The notes below the pieces were generated by a model that saw nothing but the letters and a program-made list of their open reading frames with translations, was not told where the DNA came from and did not search any database. From assembly GCA_034231615.1 (NCBI GenBank), contig CM067314.1:12725881-12789880 (forward strand): a DNA stretch of 64,000 nucleotides, written 5' to 3'. This document shows, piece by piece, positions 1 to 11,295 of this stretch (positions are counted from its first letter, which is position 1; every line of letters starts with the position of its first letter). The position numbers were made by a program, and so were the translations under genes. The stretch is from Meghimatium bilineatum (Eukaryota > Mollusca > Gastropoda > Stylommatophora > Philomycidae).

Positions 1-89
1 GGGGGTGAATGAAGGAGCTCGAGAAATGAGAATGAGTGAGACAACGTGAATGAGATAAGATTAAATTGAGAGATGATGAGAATGAGTGA

Positions 90-518
90 ACGTGAGAGTG
101 AGTAAAAGTGAGAGTGAGTAAAGGTGAGAGTGAGTAAAGGTGGGAGTGAGTAAAGGTGAGAGTGAGTAAAGGTGGGAGTGAGTAAAGGTGAGAGTGAGTA
201 ATGGTGAGAGTGAGTAAAGATGAGAGTGAGTAAAGGTGAGAGTGAGTAAAGGTGAGAGTGAGTAAAGATGAGAGTGAGTAAAGGTGAGAGTGAGTAAAGA
301 TGAGAGTGAGTAAAGATGAGAGTGAGTAAAGGTGGGAGTAAGTAAAGGTGAGAGTGAGTAAAGGTGAGAGTGAGTAAAGGTGAGAGTAAGTAAAGGTGGG
401 AGTGAGTAAAGATGGGAGTGAGTAAAGATGAGAGTGAGTAAAGGTGAGAGTGAGTAAAGATGAGAGTGAGTAAAGGTGAGAGTGAGTAAAGGTGAAAGTG
501 AGTAAAGGTGAGAGTAAA
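90..518. repeat. 16-bp minisatellite, about 27 copies
   Basis: A head-to-tail array of the purine-rich unit GAGAGTGAGTAAAGGT. Units differ mainly at one or two positions (AAAGG/AAAGA, GAGAG/GGGAG). The strand is almost C-free. The flanks on both sides (1-89 and 519-600) look like decayed, spaced-out versions of the same unit, so the array was once longer. Confidence 0.93.
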
Positions 519-809
519 TCTGTGAGAAAGTGATGGTGTGACAGAGTGAAGGAGAGAGATGTGAAGATGAGAGTGAATTTTGAGAAAGAGTGACGATGAG
601 TGAATGAATATTGTAGTAAGTAACGGTTAAAGTATGTGGCAGTAATATAGTCTGGTACTAAGATTCTGTCACACAAAAACGAATCACAAAATAAACAGCT
701 CAAAACGTATTCAATAATACAAGAACAATTCAACTTAAATAAGTCTAGACATAAAAACGAATAAGTAAAAACATAGCATGAGACATGAGATGGTTGTAGA
801 GCAGGGGTT

Positions 810-990
810 CTGTTTCTTCTTCTGCTTTCGTTGTCTTATAACTACAAGGACTAAGTCGTGTGAGTTCCGCCTGGGAGCGTGAAGTACGTTGTTATTTGCA
901 ACTCAGTTGGCTCACTTTATGGCCCGGACATCCAAGGCCTAGCACATACGTTTTGGGCATGCCTTTAATTCGGGTAGTGGGCTTCCTTAA
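810..990 (-). mobile_element. Possible very old SINE of the S1 group
   Basis: Read on the minus strand the block ends in a tail resembling ACGAACGCAGAAGAAGAAG, the shared 3' end of the S1 SINEs found elsewhere (for example 47529-47810), and contains a GGATGT..GGCC core in the right place. Divergence is high and no target duplication is visible. Confidence 0.35.
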
Positions 991-2267
991 CCTGTGACAG
1001 CATGCCTATCTGTCGACGGGAATGCGGGTGTGTAATGACTCTTCGCGGAGACGATTGTCGTTCACGTCTATCTCGCACAAGGTGTTCCACATTCTGTGAA
1101 CTCGTGTAATTAGACGGTCTGTGCTTGTGCCTATAGGGTACTGAACCTTTTCTCATCCGCGAACCTGGTTCCAGTTAAGGAAGAATTCGGCAGAAGAGTT
1201 GGACCCATAATCTTTCGCCTTCTTAGCCAAGGTGTCGTTAACCGACATCGTGAACCCCTCGTACAAGTCTGAGTCTCACCATAGTTTTGGGATCCTTTTT
1301 TTGAATCCTGAGTGAAGATGACAAGACAAAGTTGTATCATATTGATAAAATCATTCAACAATATGGTCACACTTCTCTACGACTCCCGACATACTATGCT
1401 CATCTTAACGCGATACAGTTAGTTTGTGCTAAAGTCAAAGGACATGTTGCCGAACAGGACACACCGTTTAAACTTTAAAATATGTGATGTGAAGCTATGA
1501 CACGCGATTCCACAATAGACATTCAGTTTTTGATAATATAATCCGAAAGGAAGATGACTACTGGCACCGAGATATATTACAATTCTGCAACAATTAACAA
1601 TAATCAACCTCTTATAATCATCAGATTCGTAATTTTGAAGAAATTATTTCCTGGACACATCTCATAAAGCCCTACGTGTATGTTGAAAACACGATTAGGT
1701 AACACATAGAAAGAGGCAACAAAATATATATCATCCAATATTTTCTAAAATAATACAGTATTTAAGTTGTTAAGAAACCCTGCGGTCTTATGGTGACCGA
1801 AGGACAAACAAACTGCCGCTTATTGCAGTAACGTTTACTATTGTACATTACTGACAACAATACATCAATTTGATCCTTCAAGTATTTTTTAGGATATGCG
1901 GCTTTCAATGCAATGTTACTTGACAGCGACATGTTTACTGTTATATCTAAAATTTGATGTAACTTATTTGTAATGGACCAAAAACTTCAGAGGATTTCGT
2001 CGATATACACAATGCACAGCAGTTATGGACTAAATTATATTTTTGTGTCGGATAAATATTGTATGCCAAAGATCTCTGCGATCTAAAAAAACCGTTTCTG
2101 AGATATTCGCTTGAAAGTGTGATTACGAATTTATTTAATTTGATTATAATATTGATTATAATTTCCATCCTGATACTGAATTTAGATGATTCGTCCGAAA
2201 GGCGAAGATATTGCATATGCTATGATGAAATTGTATCATGCAAATTGGCGGGAGTGAACAAAAAAGA
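991..2267. other. Unassigned AT-rich sequence, no gene seen
   Basis: Positions 991-1380 are somewhat richer in GC and hold overlapping short minus-strand frames without a family I recognise. The rest is AT-rich. I see no splice-flanked coding segment, RNA gene or clear element. Confidence 0.5.
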
Positions 2268-2452
2268 TCTTCATATACAGAAGAGTTACCGCCGACAGAA
2301 GGATGTGTCGTGTCATTGACGCATTAAAACGGCGACACCGCGCATTTCCATTCTCTTGAGTACACCCTGCTGAAAATCTAGTAGGATCATTGTCCTGCTG
2401 CAATAGACAATCAGCGGGAGTTTGAGAATGAACGATGAAGAAGAAAAAAGAT
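2268..2452 (+). mobile_element. SINE S1a copy 1
   Basis: Matches the copies at 16546-16708 and 51890-52325: a GGATGTGTCG head, a middle with AAACGGCGACAC then GCATTTCCATT, a segment containing TAGGA.CATTGTCCTGCT, and a 3' end GAGTTTGAGAATGAACG followed by an A/G-rich GAAGAAGAA tail. The exact left boundary is uncertain. No coding capacity is expected. Confidence 0.75.
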
Positions 2453-2717
2453 ACACAAAAGTTTTCTATAGTACTGAAAGAACACCAACAATGAACGAAA
2501 AATAAGAGAACGGATGAATACAACACACAAAATGTACGACAGAAATCAAACATCACACATCCTTAAAAAGGTCATGAAACATATGCCAGATGCTTATTGC
2601 ACGTGCGACAACAGGTGAATAGCTCTAACTTTAATGGCAGGTACGAACTAAAGTACAACCTCCTCCTCCTCTAAATCCTCCTTTCACTAACACACAACAC
2701 GTTATATCCCTTAAATC

Positions 2718-2845
2718 AAGCGTCCTCAAACTGGTGCTCTCGTAAGAACATGTGCTCCCGTCATGTGAGTTAAGAAGTGCTCTCGAGCACTAACATCTAC
2801 ATGAGAACACTGCTCGCCGTATGAAAAGGTTGAGAATACCTAAAC
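2718..2845. mobile_element. hAT-type MITE (family R8), copy 1
   Basis: The left end CAAGCGTCCTCAAACTGG and the right end GGTTGAGAATACCT form the degraded inverted ends typical of hAT elements (CAGNGGTTCTCAA). The interior, with GTGCTCTCGAGCACT, matches the inverted copy at 41302-41562. No transposase. A clean 8-bp duplication is no longer visible. Confidence 0.65.
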
Positions 2846-3134
2846 TTAGACATTGTTTATTGGCCAGATGGAAGGTCGTGTTTACGCTACAGAAGTAGTC
2901 AGCGATTACCACAATAGTTGATATTTCACGCCAACATTTCTCATTTATTCTTTCCTCATTTCTTTTTTGCGTTTACTCCATTTGCTAACATCTTTGGTCA
3001 CTCGAATATTTTTTAGAGAATTTATTTTTTACTTTTCCACCACTAATAAATGTGTCTTATTTCTATGTTTGCTAGCATATTTCTTTACTCACAGGACTTA
3101 ATAGCGCATTTATTTGCTAGCAGATTTATTTACT

Positions 3135-3535
3135 TTATACATGTATAGCACATATAACTACTTTACACACATCTAGTACATTTATTTAGTTTACATACAT
3201 CTAGAACATATATTTACGTTATACACATATAGCGCATATGTTTTAACTCATCTAGAACATATATTTACGTTATACACATATAGCGCATATGTTTTAACTC
3301 ATCTAGAACATATATTTACGTTATACACATATAGCGCATATGTTTTAACTCATCTAGAACATATATTTACGTTATACACATATAGCGCATATGTTTTAAC
3401 TCATCTAGAACATATATTTACGTTATACACATATAGCGCATATGTTTTAACTCATCTAGAACATATATTTACGTTATACACATATAGCGCATATGTTTTA
3501 ACTCATCTAAAACATAAGAAGCCGAAGAGGTCAGG
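3135..3535. repeat. 51-bp minisatellite, about 6 near-identical copies
   Basis: Full units start at 3198, 3249, 3300, 3351, 3402 and 3453, each with CATCTAGAACATATATTTAC and then TATAGCGCATATG. The sequence upstream (3135-3197) is a diverged version. The core CTAGAACAT-TATTTACGTTA is shared with the 28-bp array beyond the LINE tail (4075-4440), so one array is split by that LINE. Confidence 0.92.
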
Positions 3536-3550
3536 CAAAAAAAAAAAAAA

Positions 3551-4044
3551 CATTCAGAAAAATTAAAAATATATTGTGTAATACGACCTTGTCATTAGAG
3601 GTGATAAAGAGAGTTATGTAGTGCTATATAACCCCTATACTAACATATGGGTGCGAGCCTTGAACAATAAACAAACTGGAAAGTGGGAAATTAGAGGCAA
3701 CAGAAATGTGGTTCTACAGAAGAATGCTGAGAATACCATGGACTGCCAGAAAAACTAATGTGGAGGTGTTGAAAGAGTCAAATGTGAAACGGACCTTAAT
3801 CAACAATATAAGAAAAAGACAATCTTCTTTCTTTGGTCACTTCATGAGACAGGCAAATTTAGAGAACATAGTCACAACAGGCAAAATTGAAGGCAACAGA
3901 GACAGAGGGCGACAACGTGAGAAAATATTAGACATTTTGACAACCTGGCACGGCAGGAAAACAACAACGACTTTGATACATAATACTGTGGACAGAGAGC
4001 TGTGGAGAGCCATGACCACCTACGCCAGCCGGCATGGCACCTGA
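3551..4044 (+). mobile_element. LINE family A, 3' end copy 1
   Basis: A plus-strand frame encodes the C-terminal end of an endonuclease-reverse transcriptase, beginning near MWFYRRMLRIPWTARKTN, passing FFGHFMRQ and the basic RDRGRQREKILD segment, and ending in ASRHGT followed by a CCTGATGATGATGA tail. The catalytic RT core is absent, which fits ordinary 5' truncation. Four copies of this family lie in the window. It sits inside a minisatellite whose units occur on both sides. Confidence 0.88.
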
Positions 4045-4074
4045 TGATGATGAAAACATGTTATTTTACTTTTT

Positions 4075-4440
4075 ACATATATATCACGTATATTTACTTT
4101 GTACACATCTAGCAATATCTGTACACATATCTAACACAAATTTATTTATACACAGCTAGAACATTTATTTACGTTATACACAGCTAGAAAATTTATTTAC
4201 GTTACACACAGCTAGAACATTTAGTTACGTTACACACAGCTAGAACATTTAGTTACGTTACACACAGCTAGAACATTTAGTTACGTTATACACAGCTAGA
4301 CCATTTATTTACGTTACACACAGCTAGAACATTTAGTTACGTTACACACAGCTAGAACATTTAGTTACGTTATACACAGCTAGAAAATTTATTTACGTTA
4401 CACACAGCTAGACCATTTATTTACGTTACACATATCTAAC
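4075..4440. repeat. 28-bp minisatellite, about 10 copies
   Basis: Unit CAGCTAGAACATTTAGTTAC plus GTTACACA, with starts spaced 28 bp from about 4152. It is related to the 51-bp unit to the left of the LINE tail. Confidence 0.9.
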
Positions 4441-4534
4441 ATATGTATATACTTTGCTATTTGATAACACGATTGTTTATTTTCTACACAGCTTGTACAC
4501 ATTTATGTAGTTTGAACAAAGCGCGCATGTTTAT

Positions 4535-5710
4535 CTGCAACAACAACTACAGCTGCAGCAATATTACCATGATCAGCAGTAGCAACTACATCAACATCAT
4601 TTGCAACAACCAGAACATCAATAGCAGCAACAACCACAACATTAGCAACAACAAAAAATACTGAATACATCATTAGCAATAGCTACAACATTAACGATTA
4701 AAACAACATCATCAGGGCTGAAATCATTATTACACAACATCACTAATAGTAACAACATCATTAGCAATAACAACATCATTACTAGCAGCAATAACAACAT
4801 CATTAGCAATAACAGTACTAGCAGCAATAACAACATCATCAGGAACAGCAATATCATTATCAACAGCAATATTAATTAGCTAAAACAACATATTTAGCAA
4901 CAGCAATATCATTAGCAACAATAATATCAGAAGCAATAACAATATTATTAGTAGAAACAACAACATCGTTAGCAGCAACAATAGCAATATTAGCAAACAT
5001 AACAACATCATCAGTAACGAAGTATTACCAATAACAAAATCATTATTAACAACAGCAGTGCTAGTAACTACAACAGAAACAGCATCATTTGCAAAATAAA
5101 CAACACCAACATTAGGATGAGTTGTAATAACAACAACGGTAGCAGTAGTAGTAATAATAACAACAGCAATAAAAATAACAACAACAGCAACAATAGAAAT
5201 AACAACAACAGCAGTTGTAGTAGCAATAATAAGAACAGCAGCAATAGAAATAACAACAGCAATAGAAATAACAACAACAGCAGCAATAGAAATAACAACA
5301 ACAGCAGCAATAGAAATAACAACAAAAACAGCAATAGAAATACCAACAACAGTAGCAATAGAAATAACAACAGCAATAGAAATAACAACAGCAATAGAAA
5401 TAACAACAGCAATAGAAATAACAACAACAGCAGCAATAGAAATAACAACAACAACAGCAGTTGTAGTAGCAATAATAAGAACAGCAGCAATAGAAATAAC
5501 AACAGCAATAGAAATAACAACAACAGCAGCAATCGAAATAACAACAACAGCAGTTGTAGTAGCAATAATAAGAACAGCAGCAATAGAAATAACAACAGCA
5601 ATAGAAATAACAACAAAAACAGCAATAGAAATAACAACAACAGCAGCAATAGAAATAACAACAACAGCAGCTGTAGTAGTAATAATAAGAACAGCAGCAG
5701 CTGTTTATTT
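4535..5710. repeat. Trinucleotide-biased compound satellite (AAC/AGC/ATA)
   Basis: From 4535 to 5100 the theme is AACAACATCATTAGCAATA. From 5112 to 5710 it is AATAACAACAACAGCAGCAA with GTTGTAGTAG punctuation. Because the period is a multiple of 3, long open frames appear on both strands: N/S-rich on plus, and L/F- or C/Y-rich on minus. There is no initiation context, splice site or non-repetitive flank, so I treat these frames as artefacts. Confidence 0.9.
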
Positions 5711-5779
5711 GAGAACCCAAGGAATTACAAGCGATTAGCTCTTACTTCCAATGTGAAATGAAGAGGTTTCTGAGCTTTC

Positions 5780-6765
5780 TTTCTTACCCAGCCGACCACC
5801 TTTTAGGCTTGGTGCAATGCCTTTTAAAGGAGCCTTCTACTCAGTCTGGGGGGGGGGAGTGAGGGTACATGTTACGAAACGAGCTGATTGTTTGCTATGG
5901 GTCACCCATTAGTTGTCTATCCACTGACGAGGCGCTTCGCAGCCAGCGAGCTGTTCTTCGTGTATGAAGACCATTCCATTACCTCTCTTTGTGTATGTAG
6001 GTACCAGACATAATTTCATCCGTATGAGCCTTATTTGGTAACCGCGACAGTCGAATTGAACTCAGGGTTGATACACCTTCCTAAGCTAGGTGCTGCTTTG
6101 TCGGTAGTTTTGGGTTGGACCTGTGCATTTCTCACGCACTCGCCACGTCCGCTAAAGATGGCCTTCCAATTCATCGTCAGTAGCAGTTTGTGTATTCTGA
6201 CTCTTAGCCATTGTGTATATTACCCATAGAGGTAAATAGTAGGTAAAATACGAATCTTGGACGAGGAGTTTCGCAGTTGATCCTTGAGTACTGAACCCAA
6301 TTCTCTCTGTATGAGCCGTGGTGGGCAAAAGCAGCCAGTCGAGTTGCGCTAGGTGAGCAGTGTCGTTAGAGACTTGCACCCCCCCCCCCCTCTACGTTGC
6401 CCACAGTGTCGAGAGTCCGAGTCTCAACACTGCTTCGGTCAGACATTTAAACAGTGCGCTTCCTCACATTTGTTCAATGCTTGTTCTGTGGTCAATAATG
6501 AACTGTATTCAAAGTTTTCTTCCATATCCAAGTGCATGTTCAAGTTGGCGTATCCAATACCTGTGTCATGACTCATACTTTGAATGGGGTCAATTGTGCT
6601 GGAACATGTGGGCTTCTGTGGGCTACTCGAGCATGAACAGCACTCCCGCCAGTCGATCTTGTGCTGGACCATTGTAGCCCCGTTGCTACTAAACAAACTC
6701 ACGTACACTAGGCTGCCCTCCAGCGTGTGTTAACTTTTCCAGATTCGGTGTGTAAGATCACCGTA
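5780..6765 (-). mobile_element. Unclassified dispersed repeat R1, copy 1
   Basis: On the minus strand this block aligns by eye over almost its full length with 29780-30424 plus 30985-31720 on the plus strand. Shared anchors include GGAAGGTGTATCAACCCTGA, AGCTCGCTGGCTGCGAA and GTTGAGACT..GTGGGCAACGTAGA. It is richer in GC than its surroundings. A short conserved reading around 6560-6700 gives weak protein-level similarity between copies, but I recognise no domain. Confidence 0.75.
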
Positions 6766-6769
6766 CGTT

Positions 6770-7535
6770 AGAGACATTTTGTATTTGGCAGATTACGCAA
6801 CAATGTATGTGACAGAAGAGGTATAAAAACAACTACCAAACTACAAGTATATCATGCTGCTGTTATACCAACCTTACTATACGCCTGCGAAACGTGGACA
6901 GTGTATGCTAGACATGCAAGAAAGTTAAATCATTTCCATCTTACCTGCCTACGTAAATTACTAAACATCCATTGGTGGGACAAAGTACCAGACTACGAGG
7001 TCTTGGAAAAATCAACCTCAATAAGCATCCACACAATACTTATGAAGGCGCAGGCACACTGGGCAGGCCATCTTGTACGTATGGAGAACTCGCGTTTGCC
7101 AAAACAAATATATTATGGAGAACTCAAGGCAGGATTTCGAAAAGCTGGTGGACAGAAAAAGCGTTTCAAAGACACGCTCAAGCCATCCTTTAAACATCTT
7201 AACATTGACATAGGCGCTTGGGAGAGCCTCGCTCAGGATAGAACAGCATGGCGTTACAGCATTAAAACGGGAGCACTAGCGGCGGAAGAATTTAGACAAG
7301 AAACTGCAAGACAGAAGCGAGCACGTAGAAAAGAAAAAAACATCTCAACCTCACACAGATACCATCTATTGTTGTCAATTCTGTAAAAGAACATTTTGTG
7401 CGCGCATTGGACTTGCTAGTCATTTAAAAACGCACTATTAACTTTTATTATTTTATTATTTATTGTTATTATTATTATGGTTGAGTTTTTGGTCATCGTC
7501 GATCACGACGGACGAACATCATCAGAGACATTGAC
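6770..7535 (+). mobile_element. LINE family C, 3' end copy 1
   Basis: The frame reads ACETWTVYARHARKLNHFH, then LRKLLNIHWWDKVPD, AHWAGHLVRMENSRLPK and GGQKKRFKDTLK: the C-terminal part of a CR1/RTE-like endonuclease-RT. After a frameshift near 7340-7360 the frame continues into a C2H2-like finger, CQFCKRTFCARIGLASHLKT, stopping at about 7440. The 3' UTR is ATT-rich and ends in TGGTCATCGTCGATCACGAC. The same tail occurs at 40560-40830, and a fuller copy on the minus strand at 26560-27290. Confidence 0.88.
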
Positions 7536-7890
7536 ATTGGTCGCCACTCCAATGTAACTGCTTTTTAAATGGCCAAGTCGGAGTGCACAGTTGCCTCGCA
7601 TATGTTGGATGAAATGACGTAGAGGTTTCGGATATACTTCCTGTCTCTCCGCAGGCAATTCTCATTCCATCCACGGACACGTGCCTAAAAGTGTTAGCAA
7701 GGAATACAGAAAGAGCAGCCATCCTAAGTCTATATTCATCTTATTCAGAACCTCACTATTTCTTAACTTTTCTGCCCAGGAAATTCTTAATACTGCCCTA
7801 CAACACTTCAGTCCGAAAGCCGATATTCATATTCTTTTTGCCGTTGTTCTATTTATTGTCCATGTCTCACTGCCGTAAGTTGCAACTTGT
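7520..7890 (-). mobile_element. LINE family T, 3' end
   Basis: Minus-strand reading gives YGSETWTINRTTAKRI and, after a stop, LRISWAEKLRNSEVLNKMNI, a standard RT C-terminal segment with stops and at least one frameshift. It faces the tail of LINE C copy 1, so two LINE ends meet tail to tail near 7530. Confidence 0.7.
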
Positions 7891-7899
7891 AAAATGTAT

Positions 7900-8050
7900 G
7901 ATCTAAGTAGCATAACTTGTCTCTTTATAACTGTTTTTCCATACGTTTTATGTGCTAATACCTAGTCACACTATTCCTGTATGTTGCTGGTACATGAAAT
8001 CAATAAAATCATAATTTAACAGCTAGAAGCATCTCCCCACAGTTAATTAT

Positions 8051-8086
<36 letters not shown>

Positions 8087-8575
8087 TTAACATATACATA
8101 TATATATATTGAATATATACGTTGCATTGCATTACTTGTATATAATTTCACTTCCAATGATATATGCACGTATCTCCACACTATAAGTGGTATGCAGCGG
8201 GTTTATGATTCATGAACCGCCTCTGGTCAATAACGGTCAAGAATTAATGTACCTTAGTTTTTAATTATGTTAACAAGTTAATTAGCCCTCCCAACCCCCC
8301 CCCCCCCCCACCCACCACCCCGTCACCAAAAAATGTTATGGCTGACAAAGTAACATAATATTTTTCAGATACATTTAAACATATATTTCAAATTGGAACA
8401 ATGTTATTGGTATTTTAAAAAAGGGTGTTGTTCGTGTCAGAATTTGGTCAATTTTTTTACCCCCTGGTCAACAGTTGTCAACTTTTTCCATGACTATCGA
8501 CAGAGCACTACAGACCTTCTAACAGAACTAATGAGACCATCAATCGTTATGTTTATTCATTATTTCAATATAATC
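7900..8575. other. AT-rich spacer with (TA)n and a C-run
   Basis: Contains (TA)n at about 8052-8110 and a poly-C stretch near 8298. No gene or recognised element. Confidence 0.6.
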
Positions 8576-8656
8576 CATTGGTCAATATTTATATACTTGG
8601 AATCGCATGCCAAATATAGCCAAGGCTACTCCAAGTATATAAATAGTGACCACTAG
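8576..8656. mobile_element. Tiny palindromic MITE (R6), about 80 bp
   Basis: Its two ends are GGTCAATATTTATATACTTGGA and the reverse complement of TCCAAGTATATAAATAGTGACC, a 22-bp inverted repeat with one mismatch around a spacer of about 30 bp. Related ends occur near 10433-10457 and 52535-52605. Confidence 0.65.
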
Positions 8657-9204
8657 AAAACTGGACAATAATCAAAAACACCGATTGAAGGCATGTTTAC
8701 CTTTAGCAGTTAGGTCTTCTACACATGCCGATGGCCGCGCTTTTTCAAAACCCCTACTCCATTAATTGATGACACTATTTATGGAAAAAACTGGAGATAA
8801 CAAAGAACCACATATCTATCTATATAACCAGTTTTCTAACCTTTCGTCACCACATTTCTAAGGAGCATATGTGGAAAGAACAACGAAAGCTGAACGCATT
8901 ACAACTTACACAAGTCATAAAACGCAGACAAAAATATGTGACGATCACATGAACATTTCCCAAGACATTATCTTCAACCGTTTCTTTTCTTGAACATATT
9001 CAATCTGACGCGTGCTAATGTTCACAGAGACAGAAGTGCTTTTAAAATACGGCAAGAGATTCTGAGACATAACCAGATCAAAGACACCATGCGCAGCAAG
9101 TTCTTTATGTGCGCGCACCACTTCGCACACGCTGGAGTTGTATGTCTTGAATGTAAGCCACTTGGATGACTTAAGCAGGTATGTATTACATTAGACGTTC
9201 ATGT
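8657..9204. other. Unassigned spacer
   Basis: No element recognised. A 61-codon minus frame (8945-9130) has no family resemblance I can support. Confidence 0.5.
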
Positions 9205-9420
9205 GTGTGTTAGCTTAATCTGTTCAGATGGCTCCAAGACTTGGAATACGAGACTTATACAATCAATGATGCGGTGTTAATTTTACTGGGATGTGAGGTG
9301 AAGTGTAATAGGAAGTCGTACTGCGGCGATATCTCCAGAGTGAGAGAACGATAGATTATGTATCCGTGTTTCTATCCGAGGTCGAATTTATATACTCCCG
9401 TGTGGAATTATTTTTTCAAG
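9205..9420 (+). repeat. Dispersed repeat R9, copy 1
   Basis: Aligns with 10705-10870: both contain TAATCTGTT.AGATG, a CAAGACT..AATA motif and TGTTAATTTTACTGG/TGTTAATGTGACCGG. Function and class unknown. Confidence 0.5.
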
Positions 9421-9519
9421 GTACAGTTGAGAGTTGAAGGAGAAGAGGCGGATAAAAGACAATAATAGACACAAATCATCTGGGCATTATTATTCTAGAC
9501 AACTCCGAAAGGCTGAGGG

Positions 9520-9605
9520 TAGATGTGTTTGGGGCCTCTTTTTGTGCTGATGCTTCCAGAGATACACCAGTACGACCATGACGGTGTATGGGTATTATTA
9601 CTATT
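9520..9605 (+). mobile_element. Decayed 3' end of LINE family N
   Basis: The segment GCTGATGCTTCCAGAGAT...TACGACCATGACGGTGTATGGG corresponds to the last codons and 3' end of the element seen intact at 43833-43987 (CTGAAGCATCCAATGTGGTA..). Short and diverged. Confidence 0.4.
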
Positions 9606-9611
9606 ATATTC

Positions 9612-9846
9612 GCATGTGTTACCGGAACCAGACAATGAATAGTGACACTGCTTATCTTCCATGCATATTGTTAGAGTCCACTAAGGAGGTTATGGGGGTG
9701 GAGTTGGATGTTCATCCCACATAGTATTAAAATGACTGAGAGACGATGCTAAAGTTGTAAATCACCACCCAGCGCATTCCGTTTCCTGAATTATATCCTA
9801 CTTAGTTACAGAAGTTTGAGAACGCAGAAAGAAGAAGAAGAAGAAA
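9612..9846 (+). mobile_element. SINE S1b, old copy
   Basis: Matches the clean S1b copies in order: GTGTTACCGG, TATCTTCCATGCAT, CACTAAGGAGGTTATGGG, then CGCATTCCGTTTCCTG, TTTGAGAACGCAGAAAGAAG. No duplication remains visible. Confidence 0.75.
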
Positions 9847-9956
9847 GGAACATATCATTAAAAATCAATTGACGTGTGTGCTAGCATACTCGTGACTTTC
9901 ACAAATAGAAGAACCTACCAATATAATTTAATCAAGGCTTTTTGATCATGTTTTAT

Positions 9957-10400
9957 ATTATTCCCGTGCATTTCGCTGGCCGGTGTTCAAGCTTTCAATT
10001 ATTCCCGTGCATTTCGCTGGCCGGTGTTCAAGCTTTCAATTATTTCCGTGCATTTCGCTGGCCGGTGTTCAAGCTTTCAATTATTCCCATGCATTTCGCT
10101 GGCCGGTGTTCGAGCTTTCAATTATTCCCGTGCATTTCGCTGGCCGGTGTTCAAGCTTTCAATTATTCCCGTGCATTTCGCTGGCCGGTGTTCAAGCTTT
10201 CAATTATTTCCGTGCATTTCGCTGGCCGGTGTTCAAGCTTTCAATTATTCCCATGCATTTCGCTGGCCGGTGTTCAAGCATTCAATTATTCCCATGCATT
10301 TCGCTGGCCGGTGTTCAAGCTTTCAATTATTCCCATGCATTTCGCTGGCCGGTGTTCAAGCTTTCAATTATTCCCATGCATTTCGCTCGTCGGTATTGCC
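9957..10400. repeat. 41-bp minisatellite, about 11 copies
   Basis: Unit TTCCCGTGCATTTCGCTGGC plus CGGTGTTCAAGCTTTCAATTA, with unit starts at 9961, 10002 and onward. Units differ by a few substitutions only. The unit lacks plus-strand stops in every frame and 41 is not a multiple of 3, so all three plus frames stay open for 140-167 codons. These frames are an arithmetic artefact, not genes. Directly after it come an R6-like end (10433-10457) and an unassigned stretch to 10704. Confidence 0.93.
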
Positions 10401-10704
10401 AGTCGACATCCGGAAGACACAAACCGGGAGACACAAAGTATATAAATAGCGACCAACCATAATTACAGCACTAATCAAACACATTACGTAAGAAGGCTGA
10501 TTCTGCTTTGTTTTAATTCTGCTGTCATGTCTTGCTTGACGACTGGTCTGTGCATAATTAGTACCAGACGAATGAGTGAGGGGACGTAAATACAGCAAGG
10601 AAGGGACCTTACCACCCCACCTAACACTTACACAAAAACACACACCTAAGCTGCGGTTTAGTACATAAAGAGTTATCTTATCCCCGACTGCAGGTTTGTG
10701 GCAT

Positions 10705-10870
10705 AGAATCTACGTTTACTTTTACCCTGCATAATCTGTTGAGATGCGTTCAAGACTAGCAATATGATGCTTGTATAAATAATGTTATAGTGTTAATGTG
10801 ACCGGCAATCTGGAGATGTATATTAGTATAAAGCGGTAGAGTCGGTGATACTTTTACTCTGGAGTAATTA
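10705..10870 (+). repeat. Dispersed repeat R9, copy 2
   Basis: Partner of 9205-9420; followed by a short (GA)n run at about 10878-10895. Confidence 0.5.
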
Positions 10871-10989
10871 TAGATACATAGAGAGAGAGAGAGAGAGGAA
10901 TAGAGAGATATAAAGGTGTTATCTCAATAAAACATGTTTCCCTGCTGTTTTACTGTCATGTGTTGAAGTCGCTGAATAATCTGGGTAAA

Positions 10990-11295
10990 TTAGTATGCTT
11001 AATATAGAAGAGCTTTGAGAATACCATGGACAGCGAAGACAACAATCTAGGAGATGTTACGAAGAATTAACGTCCAGGAAGGCTGGCTTCTGAACACTAT
11101 ATTAAAGAAAAAGCTAGTTTTTTTCGGTCATATTACGAGACACGACGGCATGAAGAGAGTGTTACTGGAGGGGATGATAGAAGGCAACAGGGGCAAAGGC
11201 CGACCAAGACGCCGTTGGACAAAAAACATTCAAGAATGCCTGCGCATGTCACTGAAAGATGCAGGGCAACTTGCTCAAGACCTCGGAGAATTTAT
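10990..11295 (+). mobile_element. LINE family F, 3' end
   Basis: The reading gives LRIPWTAKTT, a stop, then MLRRINVQEGWLLNTILKKK, FFGHITRHDGMKRVLLEG and RGKGRPRRRWTKNIQE, ending with AGQLAQDLGEF. This is the C-terminal tail of an endonuclease-RT related to family E. It runs straight into the Tc1-like relic, so the open frame crosses two unrelated elements. Confidence 0.82.

Noticed and set aside
965-1370. Short arginine-rich minus frames that look protein- or rRNA-antisense-like
   Set aside because: I could not tie them to rRNA or to any protein family, and they are short and overlapping.
5068-5761. Overlapping frames of about 200 codons rich in N/S, L/F or C/Y on both strands
   Set aside because: They come from a period-3 simple repeat; every frame is open because the unit lacks stops. 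No non-repetitive coding flank, start context or splice signal.
9942-10462. Three overlapping plus-strand frames of 141-167 codons
   Set aside because: A 41-bp stop-free unit repeated in tandem keeps all three frames open; identical peptides are shifted between frames.
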